From: Clostridium sp. CAG:433
GTDB lineage: Bacteria; Bacillota_I; Bacilli_A; RF39; UBA660
Direction of reading: 5' to 3'
Assembly (NCBI GenBank): GCA_000433675.1
Contig: FR893547.1
Coordinates: 56,398-83,267 of the forward strand
Length of the DNA stretch: 26,870 nucleotides
A model generated the notes under the pieces. It saw nothing but the letters and a program-made list of their open reading frames with translations. It made no database searches and was not told where the DNA came from. Below, one piece after another: positions 1 through 7,659 of this stretch. The first letter of the stretch is position 1. Each line of letters starts with the position of its first letter. Position numbers and translations under genes: made by a program.

Positions 1-609
1 GCACACGGAATTCTTCCAAAATCAGAAATAATTCCTGGTGAAGAATTAGTAATGGGTTCACAAGTTAAAGTATATGTTTCAAAAATAGAACTTGGTCAAA
101 AAGGTGGCCCAGTTATACTTCTTTCAAGAAGTCATTATGGATTTGTAAAAAGATTATTAGAAAAAGAAATTCCAGAATTAAATGAAGGAATAGTTATTCT
201 TTATAGCGTTGCAAGAGACCCAGGAAGCAGAAGTAAAATAGCAGTTTATTCAGAAAATGAAAAAGTAGATGCAGTAGGTGCTTGTATTGGTGAAAAAGGA
301 ATAAGAATTAATAATATTTCTAAGGAACTTAATGGTGAAAAAATTGATGTTGTAGAGTATAGCAAAGATTTAGTTCAATTTATTAAAAATGCTTTATCTC
401 CAGCAAAAGATGTTGAAGTATATATATTAGATGATAAGAAAAGTGAAGCATTAGCAGTTGCAGAAGGAGATAATTTATCATTAGCAATTGGTAAAAAAGG
501 ACAAAATGTTAAACTTGCCGCAAGACTTACAAAATGCAAAATTGATGTAAAAACAAGAGAACAAGTTCAAGAAGAAGGAATAAATATTTATAAATATTAC
601 GAAGCATAA
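1..609 (+). CDS. nusA: Transcription termination/antitermination factor NusA, C-terminal part (5' end outside window)
   Basis: The reading frame is open from base 1 and the true start lies upstream; the ATG at 52 is internal. NusA binds RNA polymerase and nascent RNA and modulates pausing, termination and antitermination. About 202 residues are visible. First comes the end of the S1 domain, including 'GILPKSEIIPGEELV'. Next is KH1, with the NusA-typical 'VARDPGSRSKIAV' and 'GACIGEKGIRI'. Last is KH2, with 'LAVAEGDNLSLAIGKKGQNV' and 'AARLTKCKIDV'. The protein ends soon after KH2, so it lacks the acidic C-terminal repeats of proteobacterial NusA, as is normal in Bacillota. It is the first visible gene of the operon; rnpM follows after 11 bases. 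The order nusA-ylxR-...-infB-rbfA is strongly conserved and supports the call. Confidence 0.97.
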   Translation, partial: AHGILPKSEIIPGEELVMGSQVKVYVSKIELGQKGGPVILLSRSHYGFVKRLLEKEIPELNEGIVILYSVARDPGSRSKIAVYSENEKVDAVGACIGEKGIRINNISKELNGEKIDVVEYSKDLVQFIKNALSPAKDVEVYILDDKKSEALAVAEGDNLSLAIGKKGQNVKLAARLTKCKIDVKTREQVQEEGINIYKYYEA

Positions 610-620
610 GGAGGTTTTTA

Positions 621-884
621 ATGAAAAATAAAAAAATACCACTTAGAACGTGCGTTGTAACAAAAGAAAAATTAGAAAAAAAAGATTTAATTAGGGTTGT
701 CAAAAATAATGAAAATGAAGTTTTTGTTGATTTAACAGGTAAAGCAAATGGTAGGGGTGCATACATTAAAAAGGATATAGATGTTTTAAATAAAGCAAGA
801 AAATCAAAGGTTTTAGATAAACATTTAGAAACTACTATTGATGATAGTGTGTATGAAAAGCTTGAAGAAATAATAAATCAATAA
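621..884 (+). CDS. rnpM: YlxR/RnpM family RNA-binding protein (RNase P modulator)
   Basis: 87 residues, the usual size for the YlxR (DUF448) family. A strong site (AGGAGG) precedes the ATG. The family pattern is visible: an N-terminal 'PLRTCVVTKEKLEKKDLIRV' segment, and the signature 'GRGAYI' at residues 44-49 followed by a basic helix. YlxR of Bacilli was recently renamed RnpM for its reported binding to RNase P RNA and modulation of RNase P activity; I rely on memory for that role. Notably, the RNase P RNA gene itself is about 16 kb downstream in this window. The gene sits between nusA and the deaminase, as expected for the operon. The usual next gene, ylxQ, is missing. Confidence 0.93.
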   Translation: MKNKKIPLRTCVVTKEKLEKKDLIRVVKNNENEVFVDLTGKANGRGAYIKKDIDVLNKARKSKVLDKHLETTIDDSVYEKLEEIINQ

Positions 885-907
885 AAATGGTATTAGGGGG
901 TAATATT

Positions 908-1459
908 TTGTCAGATAAAAGAGAAAACTATTTATCTTGGGACGAATATTTTATGATGAATGCGCTTTTGATATCTGCAAGAAGTAAGGATCCACATAAT
1001 AGAGTAGGTTCATGTATAGTAAATTCTGATAATAAAGTTTTATCAGTTGGTTATAATGGTCTTCCAAGAGGTATGAATGATGATACATTTGACTGGGCAT
1101 CAACAGGTGAAATAACAGGAATAAAAAAAGATGTTAAGGACTATTATGTAGTACATGCCGAAAGAAATGCAATATTAAATTATAGGGGTAGCCTAGACGA
1201 TTTAAAAGGCAGTACTCTTTATGTAACTTGGTTTCCTTGTACAGAATGCACAAAGGAAATAATTCAAGTAGGTATTAAAAAGGTCGTTTATTTAAGAATG
1301 TATTCAAAAAAAGAATTAGTAGATATAAGCAAAATAATGCTTAATCATGCTGGTGTAGAAGTAGTTTGTTATGGTATAGATGATATTACAAAGGAAGAAG
1401 TAGAAAGTGTAACAGATGATGTATTATCACTTGCTAAAAAACTAGAAAGAAAAAATTAA
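908..1459 (+). CDS. Deoxycytidylate (dCMP) deaminase, ComEB-like
   Basis: A zinc-dependent deaminase expected to convert dCMP to dUMP, the precursor for thymidylate synthesis. Zinc-site residues are visible: His83 and catalytic Glu85 in 'VHAERNAIL', and Cys111/Cys114 in 'PCTEC'. The segment 'GYNGLPRGMNDD' is typical of dCMP deaminases rather than tRNA or cytidine deaminases. I choose the TTG at 908 (183 aa) because AGGGGG at 895-900 lies seven bases before it. An ATG at 887 is in frame but starts two bases after the rnpM stop with no binding site. The gene lies inside the nusA operon where ylxQ (L7Ae-like) is normally found, and infB follows after 17 bases. A role in translation is not implied; the placement looks like replacement or insertion. 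Confidence 0.9.
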   Translation: MSDKRENYLSWDEYFMMNALLISARSKDPHNRVGSCIVNSDNKVLSVGYNGLPRGMNDDTFDWASTGEITGIKKDVKDYYVVHAERNAILNYRGSLDDLKGSTLYVTWFPCTECTKEIIQVGIKKVVYLRMYSKKELVDISKIMLNHAGVEVVCYGIDDITKEEVESVTDDVLSLAKKLERKN

Positions 1460-1476
1460 AAGGAGGCGAATAGCTT

Positions 1477-3621
1477 ATGATGAGTGTTAAAGAATATGCT
1501 TTAGATATAAATGTTACAGTTGAAGCAGTAATTAAAAAAGCACAAGAATTAGGTTATGATATTAAAAATGCAGATGATATGTTAGATGAGGACCAAATAA
1601 TTGATTTGGACAATACTTTAACTATGAATGTGAATGAGGAAGAAGAACCAGAATATATAGATGAAATAACTGAAGAAAAGGATTATGATTTAGATGCAGA
1701 ACTTGAAGATAAGGCTGAAGAACTTGCAAGTGCATCTCATATTAGATTTGATGATACTGTAAAAAAGCAAAAGTTAAAGAAAAAGTCTGAAGTTCAAAAA
1801 GAAGATATGCATGCAAAAAGAAAGCAAATGTATAAGAATAAGGAAAAACTTATGCAAAATGAAGCATCTCATGATGATAATATTATAGTTTATAAAGAAG
1901 GAATGACAGTTAGCGAACTTGCTAAAGAATTAAATGTTAATCCAACTGAAGTAATAAAAAAACTAATGAATTTAGGTATAATGGCTAGTTTAAATAATTC
2001 ACTTAGTTATGATGATGTTGAGATGATTGTAATTGATTATGATAAGACATTAAAGAGCTTCGAATCACAAGACAAGACTAATTTTGAAAAATTTGAAGTT
2101 AATGATGATCCAGCATCTTTAGTAGATAGACCAGCAGTTGTAACTATAATGGGACATGTTGACCATGGTAAAACAAGTTTACTTGACTACATCAGAAATA
2201 GTCATATTACAACTGGTGAATTCGGTGGAATTACACAACATATTGGTGCATATCAAATAGAAAAAAATGGTAAGAAGATAACATTCATAGATACTCCAGG
2301 ACACGAAGCATTTACTGAAATGCGTGCAAGAGGTGCTGCTGTAACAGATATAGTTATTATAATTGTCGCAGCAGATGATGGTGTAATGCCTCAAACAGAA
2401 GAAGCAATAGATCATGCTAAAGCTGCAGGTGTACCAATAATAGTTGCTATAAATAAAATGGATAAACCAGGTGCAAATCCAGAAAAAATTATGACTGAAA
2501 TGGCAGCTCGTGGTCTTACTCCAGAAGAATGGGGTGGAGATGTAATATACCAAAAAATATCTGCATTAACAGGTGAAGGTGTTGATGATTTATTAGACAG
2601 TATTCAACTTGTTTCAGAAATGAGTGAATTAAAAGCAAATCCAAATAGATATGCTCTAGGTACAGTAATTGAATCAAAACTTGATAAAAATGTTGGTTCA
2701 ACAGTAACATTACTTGTTCAAAATGGAACACTTAGATTAGGTGATCCAATTGTTGTTGGAACAACTTATGGAAAAGTTAGAACTTTAAAAGATGACTTAG
2801 GAAGAGAAGTAGTTGAAGCACTTCCATCTATGCCAGTTGAAATAACAGGTTTAAGTGAAGTTCCATCATCTGGAGACAGATTTATGGCTTTTGAAACAGA
2901 AAAAGAAGCTAAAACTATTGCAGAAAATAGAAAAGAACAAGCAAAACTTAAAAATAGTAAAAATAATAAAGCAATTTCCCTAGATGATTTATTTGATAAA
3001 ATTAAATCAGGTGTAAAAGAAATAAATGTAATACTTAAAACTGATGTTAAAGGAACAGAAGAAGCAGTTAAAAATTCTTTATCTAAGATAGAAGTTGAAG
3101 GTGTTAGAGTTAATGTAATTAGAAGTGGTGTTGGTACAATTACTGAAAGTGATATAGTACTTGCAAATGCATCTGATGCTATTATAATTGGATTTAATGT
3201 AAGGCCAAATGCAAAAACTTTAGAAGTTGCAAAAGAATATAATGTAGATATAAGACTTCATAATATTATCTATAAATTAGTTGAAGAGATGGAAAGTGCA
3301 ATGAAAGGTATGCTTGATCCAGAATATGAAGAAAAAGTAATTGGTTCAGCAGAAGTTAGAAAATTATTTAAATTCTCTAAAGTAGGTACTATCGCAGGAT
3401 GTATGGTAACAGACGGAGTAGTAAAATCAAATGCTAAAGCAAGATTAATAAGAGATGGTGTTGTTGTCTATGATGGTGCAATTAATACAATTCAAAAAGA
3501 AAAAGATCAAGCTAAAGAAGTTAAAAAAGGATTTGAATGTGGTATTACTCTTGAAAATTATAATGATATAAAAGAAAAAGATGTAATTGAAGCATATGAA
3601 ATGGTTGAAATAAAAAGATAG
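1477..3621 (+). CDS. infB: Translation initiation factor IF-2
   Basis: 714 residues: a short form, near Bacillus IF-2 in size and lacking the long N-terminal extension of enterobacterial IF-2. It delivers fMet-tRNA to the small subunit and promotes 70S formation with GTP hydrolysis. Domains in order: an IF2_N helical domain (about 3-48), an acidic then basic linker (55-130), a second IF2_N module (about 137-188), the G domain with G1 'GHVDHGKT' at 226-233, 'DTPGHEAF' (G3) and 'NKMD' (G4), then domains II, III and the fMet-tRNA-binding C-terminal domain, ending 'EAYEMVEIKR'. AGGAGG at 1461-1466 precedes tandem ATG codons at 1477 and 1480; either could initiate. It belongs to the nusA operon. 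Confidence 0.98.
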   Translation: MMSVKEYALDINVTVEAVIKKAQELGYDIKNADDMLDEDQIIDLDNTLTMNVNEEEEPEYIDEITEEKDYDLDAELEDKAEELASASHIRFDDTVKKQKLKKKSEVQKEDMHAKRKQMYKNKEKLMQNEASHDDNIIVYKEGMTVSELAKELNVNPTEVIKKLMNLGIMASLNNSLSYDDVEMIVIDYDKTLKSFESQDKTNFEKFEVNDDPASLVDRPAVVTIMGHVDHGKTSLLDYIRNSHITTGEFGGITQHIGAYQIEKNGKKITFIDTPGHEAFTEMRARGAAVTDIVIIIVAADDGVMPQTEEAIDHAKAAGVPIIVAINKMDKPGANPEKIMTEMAARGLTPEEWGGDVIYQKISALTGEGVDDLLDSIQLVSEMSELKANPNRYALGTVIESKLDKNVGSTVTLLVQNGTLRLGDPIVVGTTYGKVRTLKDDLGREVVEALPSMPVEITGLSEVPSSGDRFMAFETEKEAKTIAENRKEQAKLKNSKNNKAISLDDLFDKIKSGVKEINVILKTDVKGTEEAVKNSLSKIEVEGVRVNVIRSGVGTITESDIVLANASDAIIIGFNVRPNAKTLEVAKEYNVDIRLHNIIYKLVEEMESAMKGMLDPEYEEKVIGSAEVRKLFKFSKVGTIAGCMVTDGVVKSNAKARLIRDGVVVYDGAINTIQKEKDQAKEVKKGFECGITLENYNDIKEKDVIEAYEMVEIKR

Positions 3622-3648
3622 TTATAAATACACTTTTGGGGGAAGTTT

Positions 3649-4398
3649 ATGGAGAAGTTATTAAGTATAATAGAAGCACAAAGAGAATTATTAAATTTTA
3701 TTGGATATGATATAGATTTAAAAAAAGGTGAAATCCCATTATTTGAAAGTATAGATATAAAAAAAGGTAATACAAAGGTTGGTACATTTGATATAAAAAA
3801 ATCTAATTTGTATTACCTTGATAAAGATGGGTATTTTATTGGAAATATAGTAAAAAATCCAAGATATTCAAGAGAAAAAGAAAAAAATATGCACACTATG
3901 TGTCATATATATATAAAGGATGGAAAAAACAAGTTTGATTGTTATAATGGTATAAAAAATAAAAGTACAGATAAAAATATATTAGATAGATGTGCCGTTA
4001 TGTTAAATGACGATTATATTTTGGTTAAGACATTTAAAGAACAAAAACAAGATTTTTCTATAAATTATGATAACGATAAAATTTCATTTTTCTTTATTTG
4101 GACTTATGAAGAATCAAAGATAACAATTAGGGTAAATGATATTTCTATATGTATCTTATATAATCAAAAAGATGAAAATTCTTCATACATAGAAATTAAA
4201 AAAGGTAAAGAAAATACAAAGGCAAGTGGTGCACTTGAAGAATTAATAGAAGATAATAAAGAACTATTAAGTCATGTATCTAATTTAATAAAAGAATCAA
4301 CCAAAGTAGATTTGTTTAATAATTCTTTAAACTACATAAAACAAAGAAAAAATGTAAAATTAGACGAAAGTAAAACAAAAGTATATATACCAGAATAA
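3649..4398 (+). CDS. Unrecognised protein of 249 residues between infB and rbfA
   Basis: I do not recognise a family. The gene has a good site (GGGGGAA) before ATG 3649 and lies co-directionally between infB (27-base gap) and rbfA (11-base gap), so it is almost certainly translated from the same transcript. The protein is soluble-looking: no signal peptide and no membrane segment. It is rich in Lys, Asn, Asp and Ile, with alternating hydrophobic stretches that suggest beta structure in the first 180 residues (for example 'DKISFFFIWTYEESKITIRV'), then a helical tail (about 183-225) with 'ALEELIEDNKELLSHVSNL'. It contains four cysteines with no clear metal-binding spacing. In most Bacilli this interval is empty or holds a short gene, so this is a lineage-specific insertion. 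No function is proposed. Confidence 0.8.
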   Translation: MEKLLSIIEAQRELLNFIGYDIDLKKGEIPLFESIDIKKGNTKVGTFDIKKSNLYYLDKDGYFIGNIVKNPRYSREKEKNMHTMCHIYIKDGKNKFDCYNGIKNKSTDKNILDRCAVMLNDDYILVKTFKEQKQDFSINYDNDKISFFFIWTYEESKITIRVNDISICILYNQKDENSSYIEIKKGKENTKASGALEELIEDNKELLSHVSNLIKESTKVDLFNNSLNYIKQRKNVKLDESKTKVYIPE

Positions 4399-4409
4399 GA
4401 GGTGTTAAA

Positions 4410-4754
4410 ATGAGTATTAAAACAGAAAGACTTGCAAATTTACTTGTTAAAGAAATCAGTTCAATTTTAATGACTGAAATAAAAGACGAAGATATTAAAT
4501 TTGTAACAATAACACATTTGGATTTATCTAGTGATTTATCTTATGCAAAAGTTTATTGTACAGTTTTAAATGATGAGAACAGAGACAAATGTATTCATGA
4601 TTTAAATGGAGCAAAAGGATTTATTAGAAGTGAACTTATGAAAAGAAAATTAGAAATGAGAAAAATCCCAGAACTTCATTTTGTATTTGATGAATCAATA
4701 GATTATGGAAATAAAATAGAAAAGATAATAAAAGAAATACATGAAAATGATTAG
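4410..4754 (+). CDS. rbfA: 30S ribosome-binding factor A
   Basis: 114 residues, the standard RbfA length. It is a cold-shock and maturation factor that binds the 30S subunit near helix 1 of 16S rRNA late in assembly. The family pattern is clear: the N-terminal 'KTERLANLLVKEISSIL', the core 'VTITHLDLSSDLSYAKVY', and the C-terminal 'RKIPELHFVFDESIDYGNKI', which is the KH-like domain's last strand and helix. AGAGGTG precedes the ATG. Its position after infB is the conserved one. truB, which usually follows rbfA, is not present downstream; the operon seems to end here and the next element is a T-box leader with its own terminator. Confidence 0.96.
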   Translation: MSIKTERLANLLVKEISSILMTEIKDEDIKFVTITHLDLSSDLSYAKVYCTVLNDENRDKCIHDLNGAKGFIRSELMKRKLEMRKIPELHFVFDESIDYGNKIEKIIKEIHEND

Positions 4755-4789
4755 TATTGACTAAATGTTATCTTTATAATAAAATATAA

Positions 4790-4818
4790 TTGTAATTTGA
4801 TTGTGATTAATATATAAG
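4790..4818 (+). promoter_or_regulatory. Candidate promoter for the tyrS T-box transcript
   Basis: TTGTAA at 4790-4795 and TATAAG at 4813-4818 are separated by 17 bases, which would start the RNA near 4825, just before the T-box stem. Other AT-rich hexamers nearby (TTGACT at 4757, TATAAT at 4775 and 4785) have poor spacing. The assignment is tentative. Confidence 0.35.
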
Positions 4819-4830
4819 TAATTATTATTT

Positions 4831-5001
4831 ATGAAAAAAAGAGACTTAGTGGTTTGCTGAAAACTAAGCATAGTAATAATGAAATTACAATATTATGAAT
4901 TAAAGCGTAAATTCATGCGTTAAATGAAAAAAAGAGCATAGAAAAGTCTATGAAGTAAGGTGGTACCGCGTTTAATCGTCCTTACATCATAGGCTTTTTT
5001 T
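4831..5001 (+). promoter_or_regulatory. T-box leader (tyrosine) controlling tyrS
   Basis: This leader senses uncharged tRNA-Tyr and lets transcription continue into tyrS. The invariant T-box 'AAGGTGGTACCGCG' lies at 4957-4970; its central bases pair with the tRNA acceptor end. Upstream are a stem at 4845-4850/4863-4868, a candidate specifier TAC (Tyr) at 4886-4888 followed by A, and a 7-bp hairpin at 4895-4901/4910-4916. A terminator stem follows. The downstream tyrosyl-tRNA synthetase agrees with the TAC specifier. The stem I fold is my reading by eye, and the specifier assignment is less certain than the T-box itself. Confidence 0.93.
4946..5001 (+). terminator. T-box regulated intrinsic terminator
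   Basis: Bases 4946-4960 pair with 4980-4994 (15 positions, one G-T wobble and one mismatch), followed by seven T. The 5' arm includes the first bases of the T-box sequence, so antiterminator and terminator are mutually exclusive, as in classic T-boxes. Confidence 0.9.
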
Positions 5002-5020
5002 AGGTATTAGGAGGAAAAAT

Positions 5021-6253
5021 ATGAATTTTTATGATGAATTAAAATGGAGAGGTCTTATAAAAGATGAGGCTGGAGATGATTTAGAAAAAATAATTAATGA
5101 AAAGAAGGCATGTTTCTATTGGGGGACAGATCCTACTGCTGATAGCCTTCATATTGGACATTATTCTAGTCTAGTAACTGCTAAAAGACTTGCAAAAGCA
5201 GGATTCCATCCAATATTATTAGTTGGAGGAGCAACTGGTATGATAGGTGATCCAAGACCAACATCAGAAAGAGAAATTATCTCAAAAGAAACAGTTTTAA
5301 ATAATGTTGAATCTATAAAGAAACAAGTTGAAAAAATATTTGATGGTAATGTTGAAGTAGTTAATAATTATGATTGGTACAAAGATGTTAATATTCTTGA
5401 TTTTTTAAGAGATACAGGAAAATATATTAATGTTAATTATATGCTTAATAAAGATATTATTAGTAGAAGACTTGAAACAGGTATAACTTTTGCTGAGTTT
5501 ACTTATACATTATTACAAGGTAATGACTTTGTACATTTATATGAGAAAAAAAATTGTATAATGCAAGCTGCAGGCTCTGATCAATGGGGAAATATAACAA
5601 CTGGGATTGAATTAATAAACAAAAAATTAGGTAAAAAAGCATATGCATTTACAATGCCTTTAATATTAGATTCAAATGGTAAGAAATTTGGAAAATCAGA
5701 AGGAAATGCATTATGGCTTGATATAAATAAAACATCAAGTTATGAAATATATCAATATTTAATAAATAGCAGTGATGAAAAAGTAGAAGAATATTTGAAA
5801 GTATTTACATTCTTGAGTAAAGAAGAAATTGAAAAAGTTATGAGTGAACATAAAGAATGTCCAGAAAAAAGAATTGCTCAAAAAACACTTGCAAAAGAAA
5901 TTATAACTGATTTACATGGTACAGAAGAATATAATAAAGCATTAAAAATAACAGAAGCATTATTTAGTGGTGATATTGCATCACTTTCTGAAAGTGAATT
6001 AAAAGATGCATTATCAGGAGTTCAAACAGAAACAATAACAGAAGAAATGAATATTGTTGATATGCTTGTAAACACTAAAATTTTAACAAGTAAAAGAGAA
6101 GCAAGAGAATTTATTAATAATGGTTCAATAAGTATTAATGGAGAAAAAATAAATACAACTGATATGCTTGTAAATAAAGAAAAAGCGTTATATAATAAAT
6201 ATATAGTAGTAAGAAGAGGAAAGAAAAAATACTACTTGGTTATATTTAATTAG
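5021..6253 (+). CDS. tyrS: Tyrosyl-tRNA synthetase
   Basis: 410 residues, a typical TyrRS length. It charges tRNA-Tyr using ATP. The class I signature is 'HIGH' at residues 44-47 and the KMSKS-equivalent is 'KFGKS' at 222-226, a form common in bacterial TyrRS. Tyrosine-pocket segments include 'FYWGTDPTADSLH' and 'QAAGSDQWGNITTG'. The C-terminus (about 345-405) is an S4-like RNA-binding domain with 'TSKREAREFINNGSISING'. AGGAGG at 5009-5014 precedes the ATG. Expression is set by the upstream T-box. A small membrane-protein gene follows after nine bases and probably shares the transcript. Confidence 0.98.
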   Translation: MNFYDELKWRGLIKDEAGDDLEKIINEKKACFYWGTDPTADSLHIGHYSSLVTAKRLAKAGFHPILLVGGATGMIGDPRPTSEREIISKETVLNNVESIKKQVEKIFDGNVEVVNNYDWYKDVNILDFLRDTGKYINVNYMLNKDIISRRLETGITFAEFTYTLLQGNDFVHLYEKKNCIMQAAGSDQWGNITTGIELINKKLGKKAYAFTMPLILDSNGKKFGKSEGNALWLDINKTSSYEIYQYLINSSDEKVEEYLKVFTFLSKEEIEKVMSEHKECPEKRIAQKTLAKEIITDLHGTEEYNKALKITEALFSGDIASLSESELKDALSGVQTETITEEMNIVDMLVNTKILTSKREAREFINNGSISINGEKINTTDMLVNKEKALYNKYIVVRRGKKKYYLVIFN

Positions 6254-6262
6254 GAGGAAAAA

Positions 6263-6619
6263 ATGGCAAAATTATTTTCAAAAGAAAAAGATATAGTTTT
6301 AAAAGTAATTAACTCAATACTTGTGATATGGCTTATTGCGGCTATTGTAATTACATTTGGAGTAGGAATAAGAATATTTAATAAAGATGTAACATTATCT
6401 TATTCTGATTATTCAAAACAAATTTGTGATTTAGATAAAATTCCTACGGAAGAAATTGATCAACAAACAATTAAAGATAATTGTTATGCAAGTTATATTG
6501 CAGAAAAGAAAGAAAATGAATCATATAATAAGGCAAATGTTAATAATATTCTTGTATCATTATCAAATATTGTTATAGTTGCATTATTCTTGAGTTTATT
6601 AAATAGAAAATATAAATAA
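6263..6619 (+). CDS. Small two-helix membrane protein, function unknown
   Basis: 118 residues with AGGAGG before the ATG, nine bases after the tyrS stop, and a terminator overlapping its end, so it is cotranscribed with tyrS. Two hydrophobic helices are visible: about 14-37 ('VINSILVIWLIAAIVITFGV') and about 93-113 ('ILVSLSNIVIVALFLSLL'). Between them lies a hydrophilic segment of about 55 residues with two cysteines ('QICDLDKIPTEE' and 'DNCYASYIAEKK'), about 24 residues apart. If the N-terminus is inside, that segment is extracellular and the cysteines could form a disulfide. I do not recognise a family, and tRNA charging gives no hint of function. Confidence 0.75.
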   Translation: MAKLFSKEKDIVLKVINSILVIWLIAAIVITFGVGIRIFNKDVTLSYSDYSKQICDLDKIPTEEIDQQTIKDNCYASYIAEKKENESYNKANVNNILVSLSNIVIVALFLSLLNRKYK

Positions 6620-6640
6620 AGACTTCAAAGTCTTTTTTTT
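6618..6640 (+). terminator. Terminator after tyrS operon
   Basis: AAAGAC at 6618-6623 pairs with GTCTTT at 6630-6635 around a six-base loop, followed by more T. The stem is short and AT-rich, overlapping the stop codon of the preceding gene. Confidence 0.7.
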
Positions 6641-6660
6641 GTAAATAAATGTAAAAAATA

Positions 6661-6689
6661 TGGATTATTTTTTCTTATTGGTATATTAT
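6661..6689 (+). promoter_or_regulatory. Candidate promoter of the 178-residue coiled-coil gene
   Basis: TGGATT at 6661-6666 lies 17 bases before TATTAT at 6684-6689, and an extended -10-like TGgTATATT begins at 6679. The box 'AATATGGATTATTTT' recurs almost exactly upstream of the next operon at 7312. The exact -10 is ambiguous. Confidence 0.45.
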
Positions 6690-6724
6690 AAAGATTGGTT
6701 AGTTAAAATAGGAGGAAATAAAAA

Positions 6725-7261
6725 ATGTTTATAACAACTTATGAAAATAATAAGAAAGAACTTGATGTAGTTAGGTATGGTACGTTTGAGGGAGACGAAA
6801 AAGATATAAAAAATGCTGGTATAGAGGAACTTGAGAATACTATCAATAGTTATATAAAAAGAATAAAAAATTTGGAACAAAAGAAAAATGAAATGAAATT
6901 AAGAAAAGAAAACTTGGATAAAAGTGCGAATCAAGAATTTTTGTGTTTAGATGATCAAATAAATAGATGTAAAACTTATATAATGAATTTAAAGAAACAA
7001 CTTTATGGTTATAATTCAGAATATATTAGAAAGCGTGTTATTGAAGAAGAATTAATGGTTGTAATGAGTTATCGAAGAAAAAATAAAACAGATAAAGAAA
7101 TTGAAGAAATGCAAAATCTTACAAAACCATTTATAGTAAGTAAAAAGAAAGTAAAAATAGAAAAGTTAAAAGCAGTAAAAGAGAAATTTTTACTATTCAA
7201 ATCAAATATTAAAAGTAAGTTTAGCGAAAAAACTTTAACGAAAAATTTAAAAAAGATATGA
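6725..7261 (+). CDS. Basic coiled-coil protein of 178 residues, function unknown
   Basis: GGAGG at 6711-6715 precedes ATG 6725. The protein has no signal peptide or membrane segment. Residues about 33-95 form a probable coiled coil with heptad-like hydrophobics ('IEELENTINSYIKRIKNLEQ'). The C-terminal third is strongly basic ('SKKKVKIEKLKAVKEKF', 'SEKTLTKNLKKI'), which could bind nucleic acid or acidic partners. It is separated from the following four-gene operon by a terminator and a promoter, yet both promoters share a sequence box, so they may be coregulated. I do not recognise a family. The position beside two other coiled-coil proteins suggests a related role, by inference only. Confidence 0.75.
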   Translation: MFITTYENNKKELDVVRYGTFEGDEKDIKNAGIEELENTINSYIKRIKNLEQKKNEMKLRKENLDKSANQEFLCLDDQINRCKTYIMNLKKQLYGYNSEYIRKRVIEEELMVVMSYRRKNKTDKEIEEMQNLTKPFIVSKKKVKIEKLKAVKEKFLLFKSNIKSKFSEKTLTKNLKKI

Positions 7262-7297
7262 ATTTTATTTAATTAATATCTTTTTATTTTTAGTTTT
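7250..7297 (+). terminator. AT-rich terminator after the 178-residue gene
   Basis: AAAAAGATAT at 7250-7259 pairs perfectly with ATATCTTTTT at 7276-7285 around a 16-base loop that includes the stop codon, followed by T-rich sequence to about 7300. The all-AT stem makes it weak, so read-through into the next operon is possible. Confidence 0.55.
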
Positions 7298-7311
7298 TTT
7301 ATTTAAAAATA

Positions 7312-7340
7312 TGGACTATTTTAAAATAAAATGGTATGAT
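7312..7340 (+). promoter_or_regulatory. Promoter of the four-gene coiled-coil operon
   Basis: TGGACT at 7312-7317, 17 bases, then TATGAT at 7335-7340 with an extended TGG immediately before the -10. Transcription would start near 7347. This places the promoter inside the N-terminal extension of the longest open frame (ATG 7311) and supports the ATG at 7383 as the true start of the first gene. Confidence 0.6.
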
Positions 7341-7382
7341 AATATATATAATAAGAAGGTTATAATAGAAAAGGGTATGCAT

Positions 7383-7646
7383 ATGAATGAATTCGAAATA
7401 AATATTAACGGTGTTGATAAAATAGCTCATATAGTTACTAGATTAGAACTTGAAAATACTGATATAGAATATATCTATTATAATGTTGATGATGAAAAGA
7501 ATGATGATGGTGAATATTTGTTATTTGCATCAAGAATTGAAAATACTGAAAATGGAAAAGAAGAAATTATTGAATTAGATAATGAAGACGAAAAAAGAAT
7601 TGCTTTTGAACTCTTTTCACATGTTTATAAAAATATACAAAAATAA
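7383..7646 (+). CDS. DUF1292-like small protein, first copy
   Basis: 87 residues from ATG 7383, which has AAGGG at 7371-7375. Earlier in-frame ATGs at 7311 and 7377 are rejected because the promoter lies over 7312-7340 and because homology to the second copy (8581-8850) begins at this Met. The two copies share 'TRxxxENTxxEYIYY', 'ASxI', a Gly-Lys-Glu turn, an acidic stretch, and a C-terminal Phe...Tyr-Lys helix. The general pattern (beta strands, then an acidic helix ending in bulky aromatics) resembles the DUF1292/YrzB family of Bacillota, whose function is not settled. It starts the operon and is followed 13 bases later by a coiled-coil protein gene. Confidence 0.7.
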   Translation: MNEFEININGVDKIAHIVTRLELENTDIEYIYYNVDDEKNDDGEYLLFASRIENTENGKEEIIELDNEDEKRIAFELFSHVYKNIQK

Positions 7647-7659
7647 AAAGGAGGCAGTT

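Noticed and set aside
2179..2731. Open frames on the minus strand opposite infB
   Set aside because: They lie fully inside a well-conserved gene, have no ribosome binding site, and their composition (Tyr/Cys/His-rich) is that of antisense of a coding frame.
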